Origin: Halanaerobiales bacterium
GTDB lineage: Bacteria > Bacillota > Halanaerobiia > Halanaerobiales > Halanaerobiaceae
Assembly: GCA_016278485.1 (NCBI GenBank)
Contig: JADQBT010000002.1
Coordinates: 62,001 to 126,000, forward strand
Length of the DNA stretch: 64,000 nucleotides
Reading direction: 5' to 3'
The notes below the pieces were generated by a model. It was not told where the DNA came from, ran no database searches, and worked only from the letters and a program-made list of their open reading frames with translations. Below, in pieces: positions 54,025 through 62,086 of this stretch (within the stretch, counting starts at the first letter, position 1; every line of letters begins with the position of its first letter). The position numbers and the translations under genes were made by a program.

Positions 54025-54582
54025 AGCAAAAATATGTTTTCTAATTTCTTGCCAGTTATTAACTCTCTTGATCTTATTATTTTCCTTGAGATTTTTGTTA
54101 TGATATTTGTTAACTACTAATACTGGAATCTGGTTTTGACTAATTTCTAAGGCATTAGATTGATTATCTTCAATAAAAAGTTCTATACCTTTTTTAACTG
54201 CTAGTGGTGCTTTATCTTTATTATGATGTAATTCATCAAAAGGAAAATCATGTTCGTTTAACCAATTTAATGTTAACTCTTTAAATTCTTTATTTCTAGC
54301 TGTAATCAATATTAACTCAGCATTTTTTGCCTTTAATTCTTTTAAAGTTTCGCAAGCATCTATAGCTGGTCTAGCTTCGCGGTATATATTGGCAAGTTCG
54401 TCTTCTAAAAAAGCATTTAACTCTTCATTTTGTAAACCATATGCTTCAGCAAGCTGATATGTGTCTTCCACTTTTTTAATTTGTTTATCAAAATAGTTAT
54501 TCATTTTCTGTAGCCAAATATTATCATGATCAGGACCTTCATCAGTTAGAACACCGTCTATATCAATACCAATTTTAAGCAA
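53989..54582 (-). CDS. HAD-family 5'(3')-nucleotidase-like phosphatase
   Basis: A 197-residue HAD hydrolase of the 5'-nucleotidase C/YqfW-like group. It starts with the phosphate-binding IGIDIDGVLTDEG, followed by LILITARN (motif II) and IELFIEDNQSNA (motif III/IV). Probably dephosphorylates a nucleotide, but substrate range is unknown. The TTG at 54582 is 8 nt after GGAGG; the longer frame would begin inside that site. It is divergent from nth and convergent with the nucleoside kinase. Confidence 0.82.
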   Translation of the reverse strand: MLKIGIDIDGVLTDEGPDHDNIWLQKMNNYFDKQIKKVEDTYQLAEAYGLQNEELNAFLEDELANIYREARPAIDACETLKELKAKNAELILITARNKEFKELTLNWLNEHDFPFDELHHNKDKAPLAVKKGIELFIEDNQSNALEISQNQIPVLVVNKYHNKNLKENNKIKRVNNWQEIRKHIFALSVDTVSNKFF

Positions 54583-54672
54583 TATAACTACCTCCAAATA
54601 TATTTCTTTTCAAAATACATACTATCATTTTTTAGCTTATAAGTCCAGATTTTATATATGAGAGGAGAAATA

Positions 54673-55320
54673 ATGAAAACAAAAATAAAATCTTTAATTG
54701 AAATTTTTTCTGAAGCTTATCCAACACCTGAAACATCTTTAAACTTTTCAAGTCCATTTGAATTATTAGTAGCTACTATACTTTCAGCCCAAACAACTGA
54801 TGTGCAAGTTAATAAAGTGACTGGTGAACTATTTAAAAATTATAATACACCTCAAGACTTTGCCGTTTTAGAACCAGAGGAATTAGCAGAAATGATAAAA
54901 AGTATTGGATTATATAGAAATAAAAGTAAATACGTAATTAAAACAAGTAAAATAATACTGGAAGATTATGCTGGTAAAGTTCCTTTGACAAGAAATAATT
55001 TAATGAAATTGTCCGGAGTTGGTAGAAAGACTGCTAATGTTGTGCTTGCTAATGCATTTCAAGAACCTGCATTTCCAGTTGATACACATGTTTTTAGGGT
55101 TTCCAATCGCATTGGTATTGCAACTGCTAAAAATGTTAGAAAAACCGAAAAAGAGTTGACTGATAATATTCCCAAAAATTATTGGATTGATATGCATCAT
55201 TGGTTAATCGACCATGGTCGTTCTGTCTGTAAAGCACAAAATCCGCTCTGTGATAAATGTCCAATCAATCATTTATGTGATTATTATATTTCTGAAAAGG
55301 AGGAACGTAAGTATGAATGA
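54673..55320 (+). CDS. nth: Endonuclease III
   Basis: A 215-residue DNA glycosylase/AP lyase that removes oxidised pyrimidines. The helix-hairpin-helix LSGVGRKTANVV contains the catalytic Lys, the catalytic Asp is in FPVDTHVFRV, and the C-terminal [4Fe-4S] loop is CKAQNPLCDKCPINHLC. GAGGAG precedes the ATG at 54673. It overlaps the DUF296 gene by 8 bp. Confidence 0.97.
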   Translation: MKTKIKSLIEIFSEAYPTPETSLNFSSPFELLVATILSAQTTDVQVNKVTGELFKNYNTPQDFAVLEPEELAEMIKSIGLYRNKSKYVIKTSKIILEDYAGKVPLTRNNLMKLSGVGRKTANVVLANAFQEPAFPVDTHVFRVSNRIGIATAKNVRKTEKELTDNIPKNYWIDMHHWLIDHGRSVCKAQNPLCDKCPINHLCDYYISEKEERKYE

Positions 55321-55735
55321 ATTTACTTTAGAAAAGGTAATTATGGGAAGGTTAGAACAAGGTGATGATCTGTTGGAAGAATTAAATAGACTTGTTGGCA
55401 AACATAATATAAAGTCCGGCACCATTAAAGTTATAGGAGCTGTCAAAAAAGCTCACTATGGTTTTTATGATCAATCTTTGCAAGAATACAAAATTATTAA
55501 AAAAGAAAAACCACTTGAAATATTAAACGTAACAGGTAATATATCTATCTATGCAGATAAACCAATGGTTCATGCACATATTACACTTGCAGATAAAAGT
55601 GGTAATGTTTTTGGTGGCCATCTTGCAGATGGAACAGAAGTTTTTGCAGCAGAAGTTATACTACGGAAATTTTCTGGTAAGCCTTTAAAGCGGGTCTATG
55701 AAGAAAATAGTGGACTTACTCTTTGGGAAGAATAG
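55313..55735 (+). CDS. PPC/DUF296 domain protein
   Basis: A 140-residue single-domain protein of the PPC (DUF296) family, found alone in bacteria and fused to AT-hooks in plants. The fold motif HAHITLADKSGNVFGGHL with three His, likely a metal site, and GHLADGTEVFAAEVIL are clear. The ATG at 55313 follows AAGGAGG. DNA-binding function has been proposed for the family but is unproven in bacteria. In a tight run with nth and the PhoH gene. Confidence 0.88.
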   Translation: MNEFTLEKVIMGRLEQGDDLLEELNRLVGKHNIKSGTIKVIGAVKKAHYGFYDQSLQEYKIIKKEKPLEILNVTGNISIYADKPMVHAHITLADKSGNVFGGHLADGTEVFAAEVILRKFSGKPLKRVYEENSGLTLWEE

Positions 55736-55757
55736 ATATAAGAAGGGAGAGGTCATA

Positions 55758-57074
55758 ATGAAAAAAATATTTGTACTTGATACAAACGTCTTATTAAATG
55801 AGCCAAGAGCTATTTTTACTTTTGCTGAGCATGATGTGATAATTCCTCTGGCAGTTGTTGAAGAGATTGATAATTTAAAAACCAAAAGTTCAGATCTAGG
55901 TTATAATGCAAGAGAAACTTCAAGGCTATTAGAAGAACAGAGAAGTAAGGGGAAATTAAATCAAGGTGTGAAGCTTGCTAATGGTGGAATCCTCAGAATT
56001 GTTATTAATGGCAATGATTTAGAAATTCCTAAAGAATTAAGTTCTTCAAAAATGGATAATAGAATTCTTGCGACAGCTTTACATCTACAAAAGGATAATG
56101 AAGATAAGGAAGTCATATTAGTATCAGATGATGTTAATTTACGTCTTATTGCTGATGTTTATGGTTTAACTGCTGAGGAACATCATTCAAATCGTCTCAA
56201 AGATGAAGAGGTTTATACTGGATTTAAGGAAATAAAAGTATCAGCTAATTTAATCAATGATTTTTATGATAAAAAAATGCTTGACCCAAAAGAAAAGAAA
56301 GATGTAGAATGGCCTGAACTATTTCCTCATGAATTTATTCAACTAACTGCAAATAATAAACAGAATAATACAGCTCTTGCAAAATATGATGGGGAAATGT
56401 TGGTTCCACTTAGATACAATAAACAACAGCCTGCCCAAATAAAACCTCGCAATAGAGAACAACAATTTGCATTAGAACTCTTACTTGATGATAATATTCG
56501 CCTTGTTACATTGTCAGGTAAGGCGGGAACAGGAAAAACTCTACTGGCACTAGCTGCTGGGTTAGCTAAAGTTGTGGAAGAGCATAATTTCAAAAAATTA
56601 CTTGTAGCTAGACCAATTATGCCAATGGGAAAAGATATTGGTTATCTACCTGGAGATAAAGAGGACAAAATGTCACCTTGGATGAAACCTATTTTTGATA
56701 ATCTAGATTTTATTATCCAGCTAAATAAAAATGGTAAATATTCCTTTGATGATTTAGAGAAAAATGGCCTGCTCCAAGTAGAACCACTGACATATATACG
56801 CGGGCGTTCTGTTCCTGACCAATTTATAATTATTGATGAGGCACAGAATCTTTCGAATCATGAAGTCAAAACAATAGTTACTAGAGCTGGTGAAAATACT
56901 AAATTAATTTTTACCGGGGATCCTTATCAAATTGATAATCCTTATTTAAATTTAAGAAAAAATGGTTTGAATTTTTTAGCGCATAAGTTTCATGACCAAG
57001 AAATTGCTGGTCATATTATGCTACAACAAGGTGAAAGATCTAAACTTGCCCGGATTGCAAGTGAAATTTTATAA
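55758..57074 (+). CDS. PIN domain-PhoH family ATPase
   Basis: A 438-residue PhoH2-type protein: an N-terminal PIN RNase domain (FVLDTNVLLNEP with catalytic Asp, then ETSRLLEE and VSDDVNLRLIAD) and a C-terminal PhoH RecA-like ATPase (GKAGTGKTLLA near residue 252, IIDEAQNLS near 360). Homologues unwind and cleave RNA. The ATG at 55758 follows AAGGGAGAGG. A terminator lies just after the stop, inside the convergent MerR gene. Confidence 0.93.
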   Translation: MKKIFVLDTNVLLNEPRAIFTFAEHDVIIPLAVVEEIDNLKTKSSDLGYNARETSRLLEEQRSKGKLNQGVKLANGGILRIVINGNDLEIPKELSSSKMDNRILATALHLQKDNEDKEVILVSDDVNLRLIADVYGLTAEEHHSNRLKDEEVYTGFKEIKVSANLINDFYDKKMLDPKEKKDVEWPELFPHEFIQLTANNKQNNTALAKYDGEMLVPLRYNKQQPAQIKPRNREQQFALELLLDDNIRLVTLSGKAGTGKTLLALAAGLAKVVEEHNFKKLLVARPIMPMGKDIGYLPGDKEDKMSPWMKPIFDNLDFIIQLNKNGKYSFDDLEKNGLLQVEPLTYIRGRSVPDQFIIIDEAQNLSNHEVKTIVTRAGENTKLIFTGDPYQIDNPYLNLRKNGLNFLAHKFHDQEIAGHIMLQQGERSKLARIASEIL

Positions 57075-57077
57075 GAG

Positions 57078-57596
57078 TTACCAGGGAAGCAGTCGTTGCA
57101 GAAAACCAACTGACTGTTTTTCTTTTTTTTCTGCTAGCCTTTCACGGATCTCTTTTACCAGACGCCGGTCACGCCTTTCTAAATTTATGTTTAACATATT
57201 TAAAGCTTGTAAATACTCCTTTTTTAAATTACTCTGTCCAGCTTGAAGTTCAGATAATCTTTTTTCAAACTCTGTTAATTTTCCCATTAATTTTTCCACT
57301 GGAGAATTTTTATTTTCTTCAGAAGAAAGGTCTGCTAATAAGACTGCTAATTCCTGTTCATCTTCATTATATTGCAAAATTGTCCTAACCTGTTTAATTG
57401 ATAACTTTTGTTGATATAGTAATTCCTTTATTTTCTTTAATTTTTTTAAGTCCTCTTCACAGTATTGTCTGTAACCCCGGCTATCTCTTTTAATATTTAA
57501 ATAATTTCCAAATTCTTTTTCCCAATATCTTAATGTTGAAGCAGCTACTTCCATTACTTCAGCAGCAGCAGAGGTGGTTAATAAATCCTCAGACAT
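57078..57596 (-). CDS. MerR-family transcriptional regulator
   Basis: A 172-residue protein with an N-terminal MerR winged helix (TSAAAEVMEVAASTLRYWEKEF, only in part a match at the wing, with RGYRQYCEEDL after it) and a helical coiled-coil tail; no effector-binding domain or Cys ligand is visible. Its short C-terminus suggests a regulator of the RacA/DUF3967-like group. AAGGAGG precedes the ATG. It converges with the PhoH gene, and is divergent from the TPR-SpoIID gene. Confidence 0.85.
   Translation of the reverse strand: MSEDLLTTSAAAEVMEVAASTLRYWEKEFGNYLNIKRDSRGYRQYCEEDLKKLKKIKELLYQQKLSIKQVRTILQYNEDEQELAVLLADLSSEENKNSPVEKLMGKLTEFEKRLSELQAGQSNLKKEYLQALNMLNINLERRDRRLVKEIRERLAEKKEKQSVGFLQRLLPW
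57090..57130 (+). terminator. Intrinsic terminator of the PIN-PhoH gene inside the MerR 3' end
   Basis: CAGTCGTTG pairs with CAAC-T-GACTG (one bulged T), followed by TTTTTC and a further T8 run. Confidence 0.75.
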
Positions 57597-57760
57597 GAAA
57601 AAATCCTCCTTCCAGTTTATATTACTAATTAATTATTTATCTCTTGTTGATAATTTGATATAATAAGAATAGTAAAATATTTATTTCAATATTATATTTC
57701 TTTATTTGGTATTATTTTCCTGCATGATAATCTAAATTATTTTTAGAATGGAGTGGCTAA

Positions 57761-59872
57761 ATGAAATTTTTTTCAATAATTGTCGTGATTTTAGCAATGC
57801 TTATAGGTTCTTTAATAGGAGTTGCTTATTATTCTGCTATAACAAGTCCAGTTGATAAACCCATAAAAACAGAATTAACAGCAGATATTAAACCTGACTT
57901 AGATAAGTATCGACAATATGCAAAAGATTATTATTATCAGGGGAATTATGCTGAGAGTAAAAATGTTTATAAAAAAATATTAATATATGAACCTGATAAT
58001 ATTGATATTTACAATAATTTAATAATGATTGCACAAGATCAGGGTAATTTAGATGAAGTAAATAAATACCTAAAAGAAGTTATTGCTTTAACAGAAGATA
58101 AATCGTACATATTGGATATCGGGATTAATAATTTTAATCAAGGTAAGTATAGCCAGACAATTGCTTATTTACAACCATTAATAGATGATTACATTGAGTC
58201 TGATCAAGAAGATGAATTTAAAGAACTAAGTAACCGCGAAATAACTTTAATTTACTATTATCTAGGCAGAACATATCAAGCTCTTGAAGAATATGAATTT
58301 GCTGAAGATTATTTGCAAAAGGCTATTAATTTAGATAAAGATTTTGTGCTTGCTTATATTAGTTTTGCTGAAGTAAAGTCAGCAATGAATGATTATAATA
58401 TAGCTTATGATTATTATTTAAGAGCCAGAAAAATTGATCCTAGTCTTACTTATCTTTATCCAGAAATTGCGACTTTGTTAGAAAATAATGAAAGATATAG
58501 AGACGCCTACCATTACTGGCAAAGAAGCATCTGGTATAATGAAAGAGTTGAACTGGCCAGAAAGCATATTACTAATTTGGAAAAAAATTATCCAGAATTA
58601 AAACCCGAAGAAGAAGAAATGCAGATTAATGATTTGATTCCGGATTGGAAAGAAATAAGTTCTATTCCTAATCAAGCAGAGTTACCGAAGCTCAATATAG
58701 GTTTACAAGATCAAATAGATAGAATTATTTTTCAGTCCTCAAGTGATTTTGTAATTAAATCAGCTGATGAAGAAATTTATCAAGGTAAAGCATCTCACAA
58801 TTATGAATTGATTTTAAAAGAAACTGGATATTATATTATAAATAACGATACAGATAAATTTTTAACTGCAAATAATGATATTAGGCTGGTTAATCCCAAT
58901 AATGATGATTCTTTCTATATATATAATATAAATTATGGAAAAGGATATTTCTGGCATGGTTATGCAGATAGACAATACAGAGGACAGATAAAATTAATAC
59001 AATATGATAAAAAATTTAACTTGATTAATAATGTTGATATTACATCATACTTATTATCAGTAGTCCCTTCAGAAATCTATAGTAGTTGGCCGCAAGAGTC
59101 TCTAAAGGCTCAGGCTGTAGCGGCAAGAAGTTACTCTTTAAGGCATATTGGGCGGCATCAAGATGAAGGTTATGACCTTTGTTCCTCAGTTCATTGTGCT
59201 GTCTATAAAGGGGTAGGAGTAGAAAAAGAAGCAACCACAAATGCTGTAATAGAGACACAAGGAATGGCAGCCTATTATGATGATAAAGTAATTGATGCAG
59301 TTTTTAGTTCAAATAGTGGAGGTTATACAGAAAGAAGTGGAGAAATTTGGCTTAATGATATTGGCTATTTAACCGGAGTTAACCATATGGAAGAAGAAAA
59401 ATATAGTTTTCCTCTAGAACCAGGTTTGATTAAAGAATGGCTAAGGGAAAGCCCACCCTCATATTCTCGGATTTATGGTGGAGCAAATAGATATCGATGG
59501 GAATTAGTTCTACCTGCATATATTATTGAATCATATACTTCTTTTGAAAATGTAACTGATTTAGTTGTTATGGATCGTACTGAAGGCGGTTCTATTAGCA
59601 GATTAAAGGTTGTTAGTGAAGAAGGAGAGAAAGAACTAACAGGTTACCGAATCAGAGCTCTTGACGGAGGTATCAGAAGTAATAGATTTTATTTTGAAAA
59701 AATATATGATCCATCAGGCGAGTTGAAAGAAATAGTTATTTTCGGAGGCGGTTATGGTCACAATGTCGGATTTGATCAGTCGGGAGCAGCAGGTATGGCT
59801 TCATTAGGCTGGTCTTACCAAAATATTATTGAACATTATTATCCTGGAGTAGAAATAAAAAATGCTTATTAA
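57761..59872 (+). CDS. TPR-SpoIID/LytB domain exported protein
   Basis: A 703-residue protein. A signal/anchor helix (about 1-27) is followed by about five tetratricopeptide-like repeats (about 45-270, e.g. KYRQYAKDYYYQGNYAES and YEFAEDYLQKAINLDKDF), a linker domain (about 300-410) and a SpoIID/LytB domain (about 415-700). The SpoIID core shows SVVPSEIYSSW with the conserved Glu, AQAVAARSYSLR, CSSVHCAVYKGV and the C-terminal GGGYGHNVGFDQSGAAGMA. SpoIID itself is a lytic transglycosylase of engulfment; the TPR part is not in classical SpoIID, so this is better called SpoIID-like. Peptidoglycan cleavage is inferred. Confidence 0.9.
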   Translation: MKFFSIIVVILAMLIGSLIGVAYYSAITSPVDKPIKTELTADIKPDLDKYRQYAKDYYYQGNYAESKNVYKKILIYEPDNIDIYNNLIMIAQDQGNLDEVNKYLKEVIALTEDKSYILDIGINNFNQGKYSQTIAYLQPLIDDYIESDQEDEFKELSNREITLIYYYLGRTYQALEEYEFAEDYLQKAINLDKDFVLAYISFAEVKSAMNDYNIAYDYYLRARKIDPSLTYLYPEIATLLENNERYRDAYHYWQRSIWYNERVELARKHITNLEKNYPELKPEEEEMQINDLIPDWKEISSIPNQAELPKLNIGLQDQIDRIIFQSSSDFVIKSADEEIYQGKASHNYELILKETGYYIINNDTDKFLTANNDIRLVNPNNDDSFYIYNINYGKGYFWHGYADRQYRGQIKLIQYDKKFNLINNVDITSYLLSVVPSEIYSSWPQESLKAQAVAARSYSLRHIGRHQDEGYDLCSSVHCAVYKGVGVEKEATTNAVIETQGMAAYYDDKVIDAVFSSNSGGYTERSGEIWLNDIGYLTGVNHMEEEKYSFPLEPGLIKEWLRESPPSYSRIYGGANRYRWELVLPAYIIESYTSFENVTDLVVMDRTEGGSISRLKVVSEEGEKELTGYRIRALDGGIRSNRFYFEKIYDPSGELKEIVIFGGGYGHNVGFDQSGAAGMASLGWSYQNIIEHYYPGVEIKNAY

Positions 59873-59875
59873 TAC

Positions 59876-59904
59876 TTGCAAAAGTCAGCTAATTAAATTA
59901 TAAT
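59876..59904 (+). promoter_or_regulatory. Sigma-A promoter of the FMN riboswitch-ribU transcript
   Basis: TTGCAA at 59876-59881, a 17-bp spacer and TATAAT at 59899-59904, about 20 bp before the aptamer. Confidence 0.75.
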
Positions 59905-59923
59905 ATAATTAAATTAAATAATT

Positions 59924-60038
59924 GTCTTCAGGGCATGGTGAAGGGAAACCTGATTCCAGACCGGTGGTTAAAGTCCACGAGCAGTTGCTGAACTGGTGAA
60001 ATTCCAGTACCGACGGTATAGTCCGGATAGAAGAAGAT
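59924..60038 (+). promoter_or_regulatory. FMN riboswitch (RFN element)
   Basis: Core RFN segments are in order: GTCTTCAGGGCATGGTGAA, GACCGGTGGTTAAAGTCCAC, GAGCAG, TGGTGAAATTCCAGTACCGA, CGGTATAGTCCGGAT and GAAGAAGAT. P1 pairs GTCTTC with GAAGAT. The element is followed by a terminator and ribU. CAGGGCAT (59929-59936) can pair with ATGCCCTG (60056-60063), a plausible antiterminator that FMN binding would break. Confidence 0.95.
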
Positions 60039-60057
60039 ATGATTAATCTAAAATTAT

Positions 60058-60085
60058 GCCCTGGTTTTTTTTCCAGGGCTTTTTT
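60058..60085 (+). terminator. Intrinsic terminator controlled by the FMN riboswitch
   Basis: GCCCTGG-T8-CCAGGGC, a perfect 7-bp stem followed by a T6 run, between aptamer and ribU. Confidence 0.92.
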
Positions 60086-60124
60086 CATGTCCGAAGATAA
60101 AATAACAAAAAGGAGTTAATAGCT

Positions 60125-60679
60125 ATGGATGTCAAAAAGATAACAAATATTGCAATTCTGGCAGCACTTTCTTTATTATTAATGATTTCTTTTCGCTTTC
60201 CACTTTTTTTACCTTTCTTGATCTATGAAGCAGGTGATATACCTATTTTAATTATTGCTTTTCTTTATGGTCCCTTACCTGCAATTGGAGCTACTTTTTT
60301 ACTTTCGGTTCTAATGGCGGTTTTTACGGGACTAGGTGGACCATTTGGAGCAGTCATGCACTTCATTGCAACTGGGGTATTTGTAGGTGTTGCTGGCTAT
60401 ATTTATCAAAGATATCATTCAAAACAAGGTGCGGTTATTGGTTTGATAAGTGGCTCAATAGCCATGACGGCTATTATGGCTGGTGCAAATTTAGTCCTTA
60501 ACCCTATTTTTTATGGAATTCCTCGACAACAGGTGAAACAAATGATGTTACCAGGTATTATACCATTTAATCTAACTAAAGCTTTTTTAAATTCAGGACT
60601 AACTATTCTTGTCTATAAAAAACTGGCTAATTTTTTACGTGAGAAAGGCTTAATATCTTCTCTGGAAACAAACTCATAG
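60125..60679 (+). CDS. ribU: Riboflavin ECF transporter S component RibU
   Basis: A 184-residue membrane protein with about six helices, the substrate-specific S component of an energy-coupling-factor transporter for riboflavin. KITNIAILAALSLLLM at the N-terminus and the EAGDIPILIIAFLYGP and GPFGAVMHFIATGVF segments fit RibU. The FMN riboswitch directly upstream strongly supports riboflavin. The shared ECF ATPases and T component are not in this window. AAAGGAG precedes the ATG. Confidence 0.95.
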   Translation: MDVKKITNIAILAALSLLLMISFRFPLFLPFLIYEAGDIPILIIAFLYGPLPAIGATFLLSVLMAVFTGLGGPFGAVMHFIATGVFVGVAGYIYQRYHSKQGAVIGLISGSIAMTAIMAGANLVLNPIFYGIPRQQVKQMMLPGIIPFNLTKAFLNSGLTILVYKKLANFLREKGLISSLETNS

Positions 60680-60689
60680 ACTCAATTGT

Positions 60690-60719
60690 TTGACAAAATA
60701 ACCTCTCCTGATGTAAAAT
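60690..60719 (+). promoter_or_regulatory. Sigma-A promoter inside a hairpin, for the MBL-fold gene
   Basis: TTGACA at 60690-60695, an 18-bp spacer and TAAAAT at 60714-60719. The predicted start, about 60726, lies beyond the left arm of the hairpin at 60700-60739. Confidence 0.6.
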
Positions 60720-60739
60720 TTACATTGAAAGGAGAGGTT
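60700..60739 (+). terminator. Hairpin between ribU and the MBL gene, right arm is the ribosome binding site
   Basis: AACCTCTCCT pairs perfectly with AGGAGAGGTT, and the interior ATGTAAA/TTTACAT pairs too. The right arm is the Shine-Dalgarno sequence of the next gene (TTG at 60744). A short T-rich TTATTT follows, so it may also terminate ribU transcripts. Confidence 0.65.
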
Positions 60740-60743
60740 TTAT

Positions 60744-61502
60744 TTGGAGGTAACATTTTTAGGAACTGGTACTTCACATGGTGTCCCTGTAATCGGCTGT
60801 AATTGCAAAACTTGTACTTCAGATGATCCACGTAATGTGCGTAATCGTGCTTCAGTACATATTAAAATTAATAAGACTGAATTATTAATTGATACTCCTC
60901 CTGAAATGAGAATTCAATTACTAAAATACAACTTAAAGGAAATAGATGCTGTTTTACTTACCCATACTCATGCAGACCATATTATGGGTTTTGATGATAT
61001 TAGGGGGATAAATTGGTATCAGAAAAAACCATTACCGGTTTATGGTAATTTATTTTCTATAAATGAAGTTAAACGTATTTTTTCTTATATATTTAACCTT
61101 AAACACCTGGGCGGCGGTATTCCACAGGTAAATTTATCTGTCGTTGAAGGTGATTTTTATGTTAATCATCAAAAAATAACACCTTTGCCAATTTATCATG
61201 GCAAAAGGAATATTTTGGGTTATCGGATTAACGACTTTGCTTATTTAACTGATTGTAGTAAAATAACTCAAAAAACTTATCAACTATTAGATGGTATCGA
61301 TGTGTTAGTTATTGATTCATTAAGATACAAAAGCCACCCAACTCATATGAGTGTTGATGAAGCCATCTCAGAAATTGGAAAAATTGGCGCTAAAAAGGCA
61401 TATCTTACCCATTTATCACACCGTCTAGAACATAATGAATTAATAAATAAATTACCAGCAAATATTGAACCAGCTTATGATGGATTAAAAATCCAAGTAT
61501 GA
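60744..61502 (+). CDS. MBL-fold metallohydrolase (PhnP-like)
   Basis: A 252-residue metallo-beta-lactamase fold hydrolase, similar to PhnP and related cyclic phosphodiesterases. Family features are GTGTSHGVPVIGCNCKTC at the N-terminus (three Cys that in PhnP bind a structural zinc), the metal motif THTHADHIMGFDD, and later YHGKRNILGYR, LTDCSK and LTHLSHR. No phosphonate genes are nearby, so a general phosphodiesterase role is more likely. TTG start 6 nt after AAAGGAGAGG. Confidence 0.88.
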   Translation: MEVTFLGTGTSHGVPVIGCNCKTCTSDDPRNVRNRASVHIKINKTELLIDTPPEMRIQLLKYNLKEIDAVLLTHTHADHIMGFDDIRGINWYQKKPLPVYGNLFSINEVKRIFSYIFNLKHLGGGIPQVNLSVVEGDFYVNHQKITPLPIYHGKRNILGYRINDFAYLTDCSKITQKTYQLLDGIDVLVIDSLRYKSHPTHMSVDEAISEIGKIGAKKAYLTHLSHRLEHNELINKLPANIEPAYDGLKIQV

Positions 61503-61514
61503 AAGGGTGTTAAA

Positions 61515-61994
61515 ATGAATATAGTATTAGTAGAGCCAGAAATACCCCAAAACACTGGAAATATTGCTAGAACCTGTGCTGTAACAGACAGTAGCTTACA
61601 TCTTGTTAAGCCATTAGGCTTTTCTGTTACAGACAAATATTTAAAAAGGGCTGGTCTTGATTACTGGGACAAGCTTGATATTTATTACTATGATAACTTA
61701 GATGATTTTTTGGATACCCATAAAAATAGTCCATTATTTTTTACTACTACTAAGGCAGTTAATAGTTATCATGAATTAGAATATCCGGAAAACGCTTATT
61801 TCTTATTTGGCAAAGAAACAGCTGGTTTACCAGAGAGTATTTTGCATAAAAATCTTAAAAAGACTATTCGCATTCCAATGAAAAATGAACTGAGATCTCT
61901 TAACCTAGCAAATTCCGTATCCATTATATTATATGAAGCTTTACGCCAACATAATTTTAATAATTTAAAATGGTCAGGCCGGTTTTCTGAATAA
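61515..61994 (+). CDS. trmL: tRNA (cytidine/uridine-34 2'-O)-methyltransferase TrmL
   Basis: A 159-residue SPOUT methyltransferase that methylates the wobble ribose of tRNA-Leu. The three SPOUT motifs are present: PEIPQNTGNIARTCA, LFGKETAGLPE and IRIPMKNELRSLNLANSVSI. GAAAGGGTG precedes the ATG, 12 bp after the MBL gene, so the two are co-transcribed. Confidence 0.95.
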   Translation: MNIVLVEPEIPQNTGNIARTCAVTDSSLHLVKPLGFSVTDKYLKRAGLDYWDKLDIYYYDNLDDFLDTHKNSPLFFTTTKAVNSYHELEYPENAYFLFGKETAGLPESILHKNLKKTIRIPMKNELRSLNLANSVSIILYEALRQHNFNNLKWSGRFSE

Positions 61995-62086
61995 TTTATT
62001 TTTTCCAAATTTTATACAAGGTGTTTTTTATTTTAGCAAGAATTATATAATAGAGTTAAAGATTATCTTAAGAAAGGAGAAAACTC

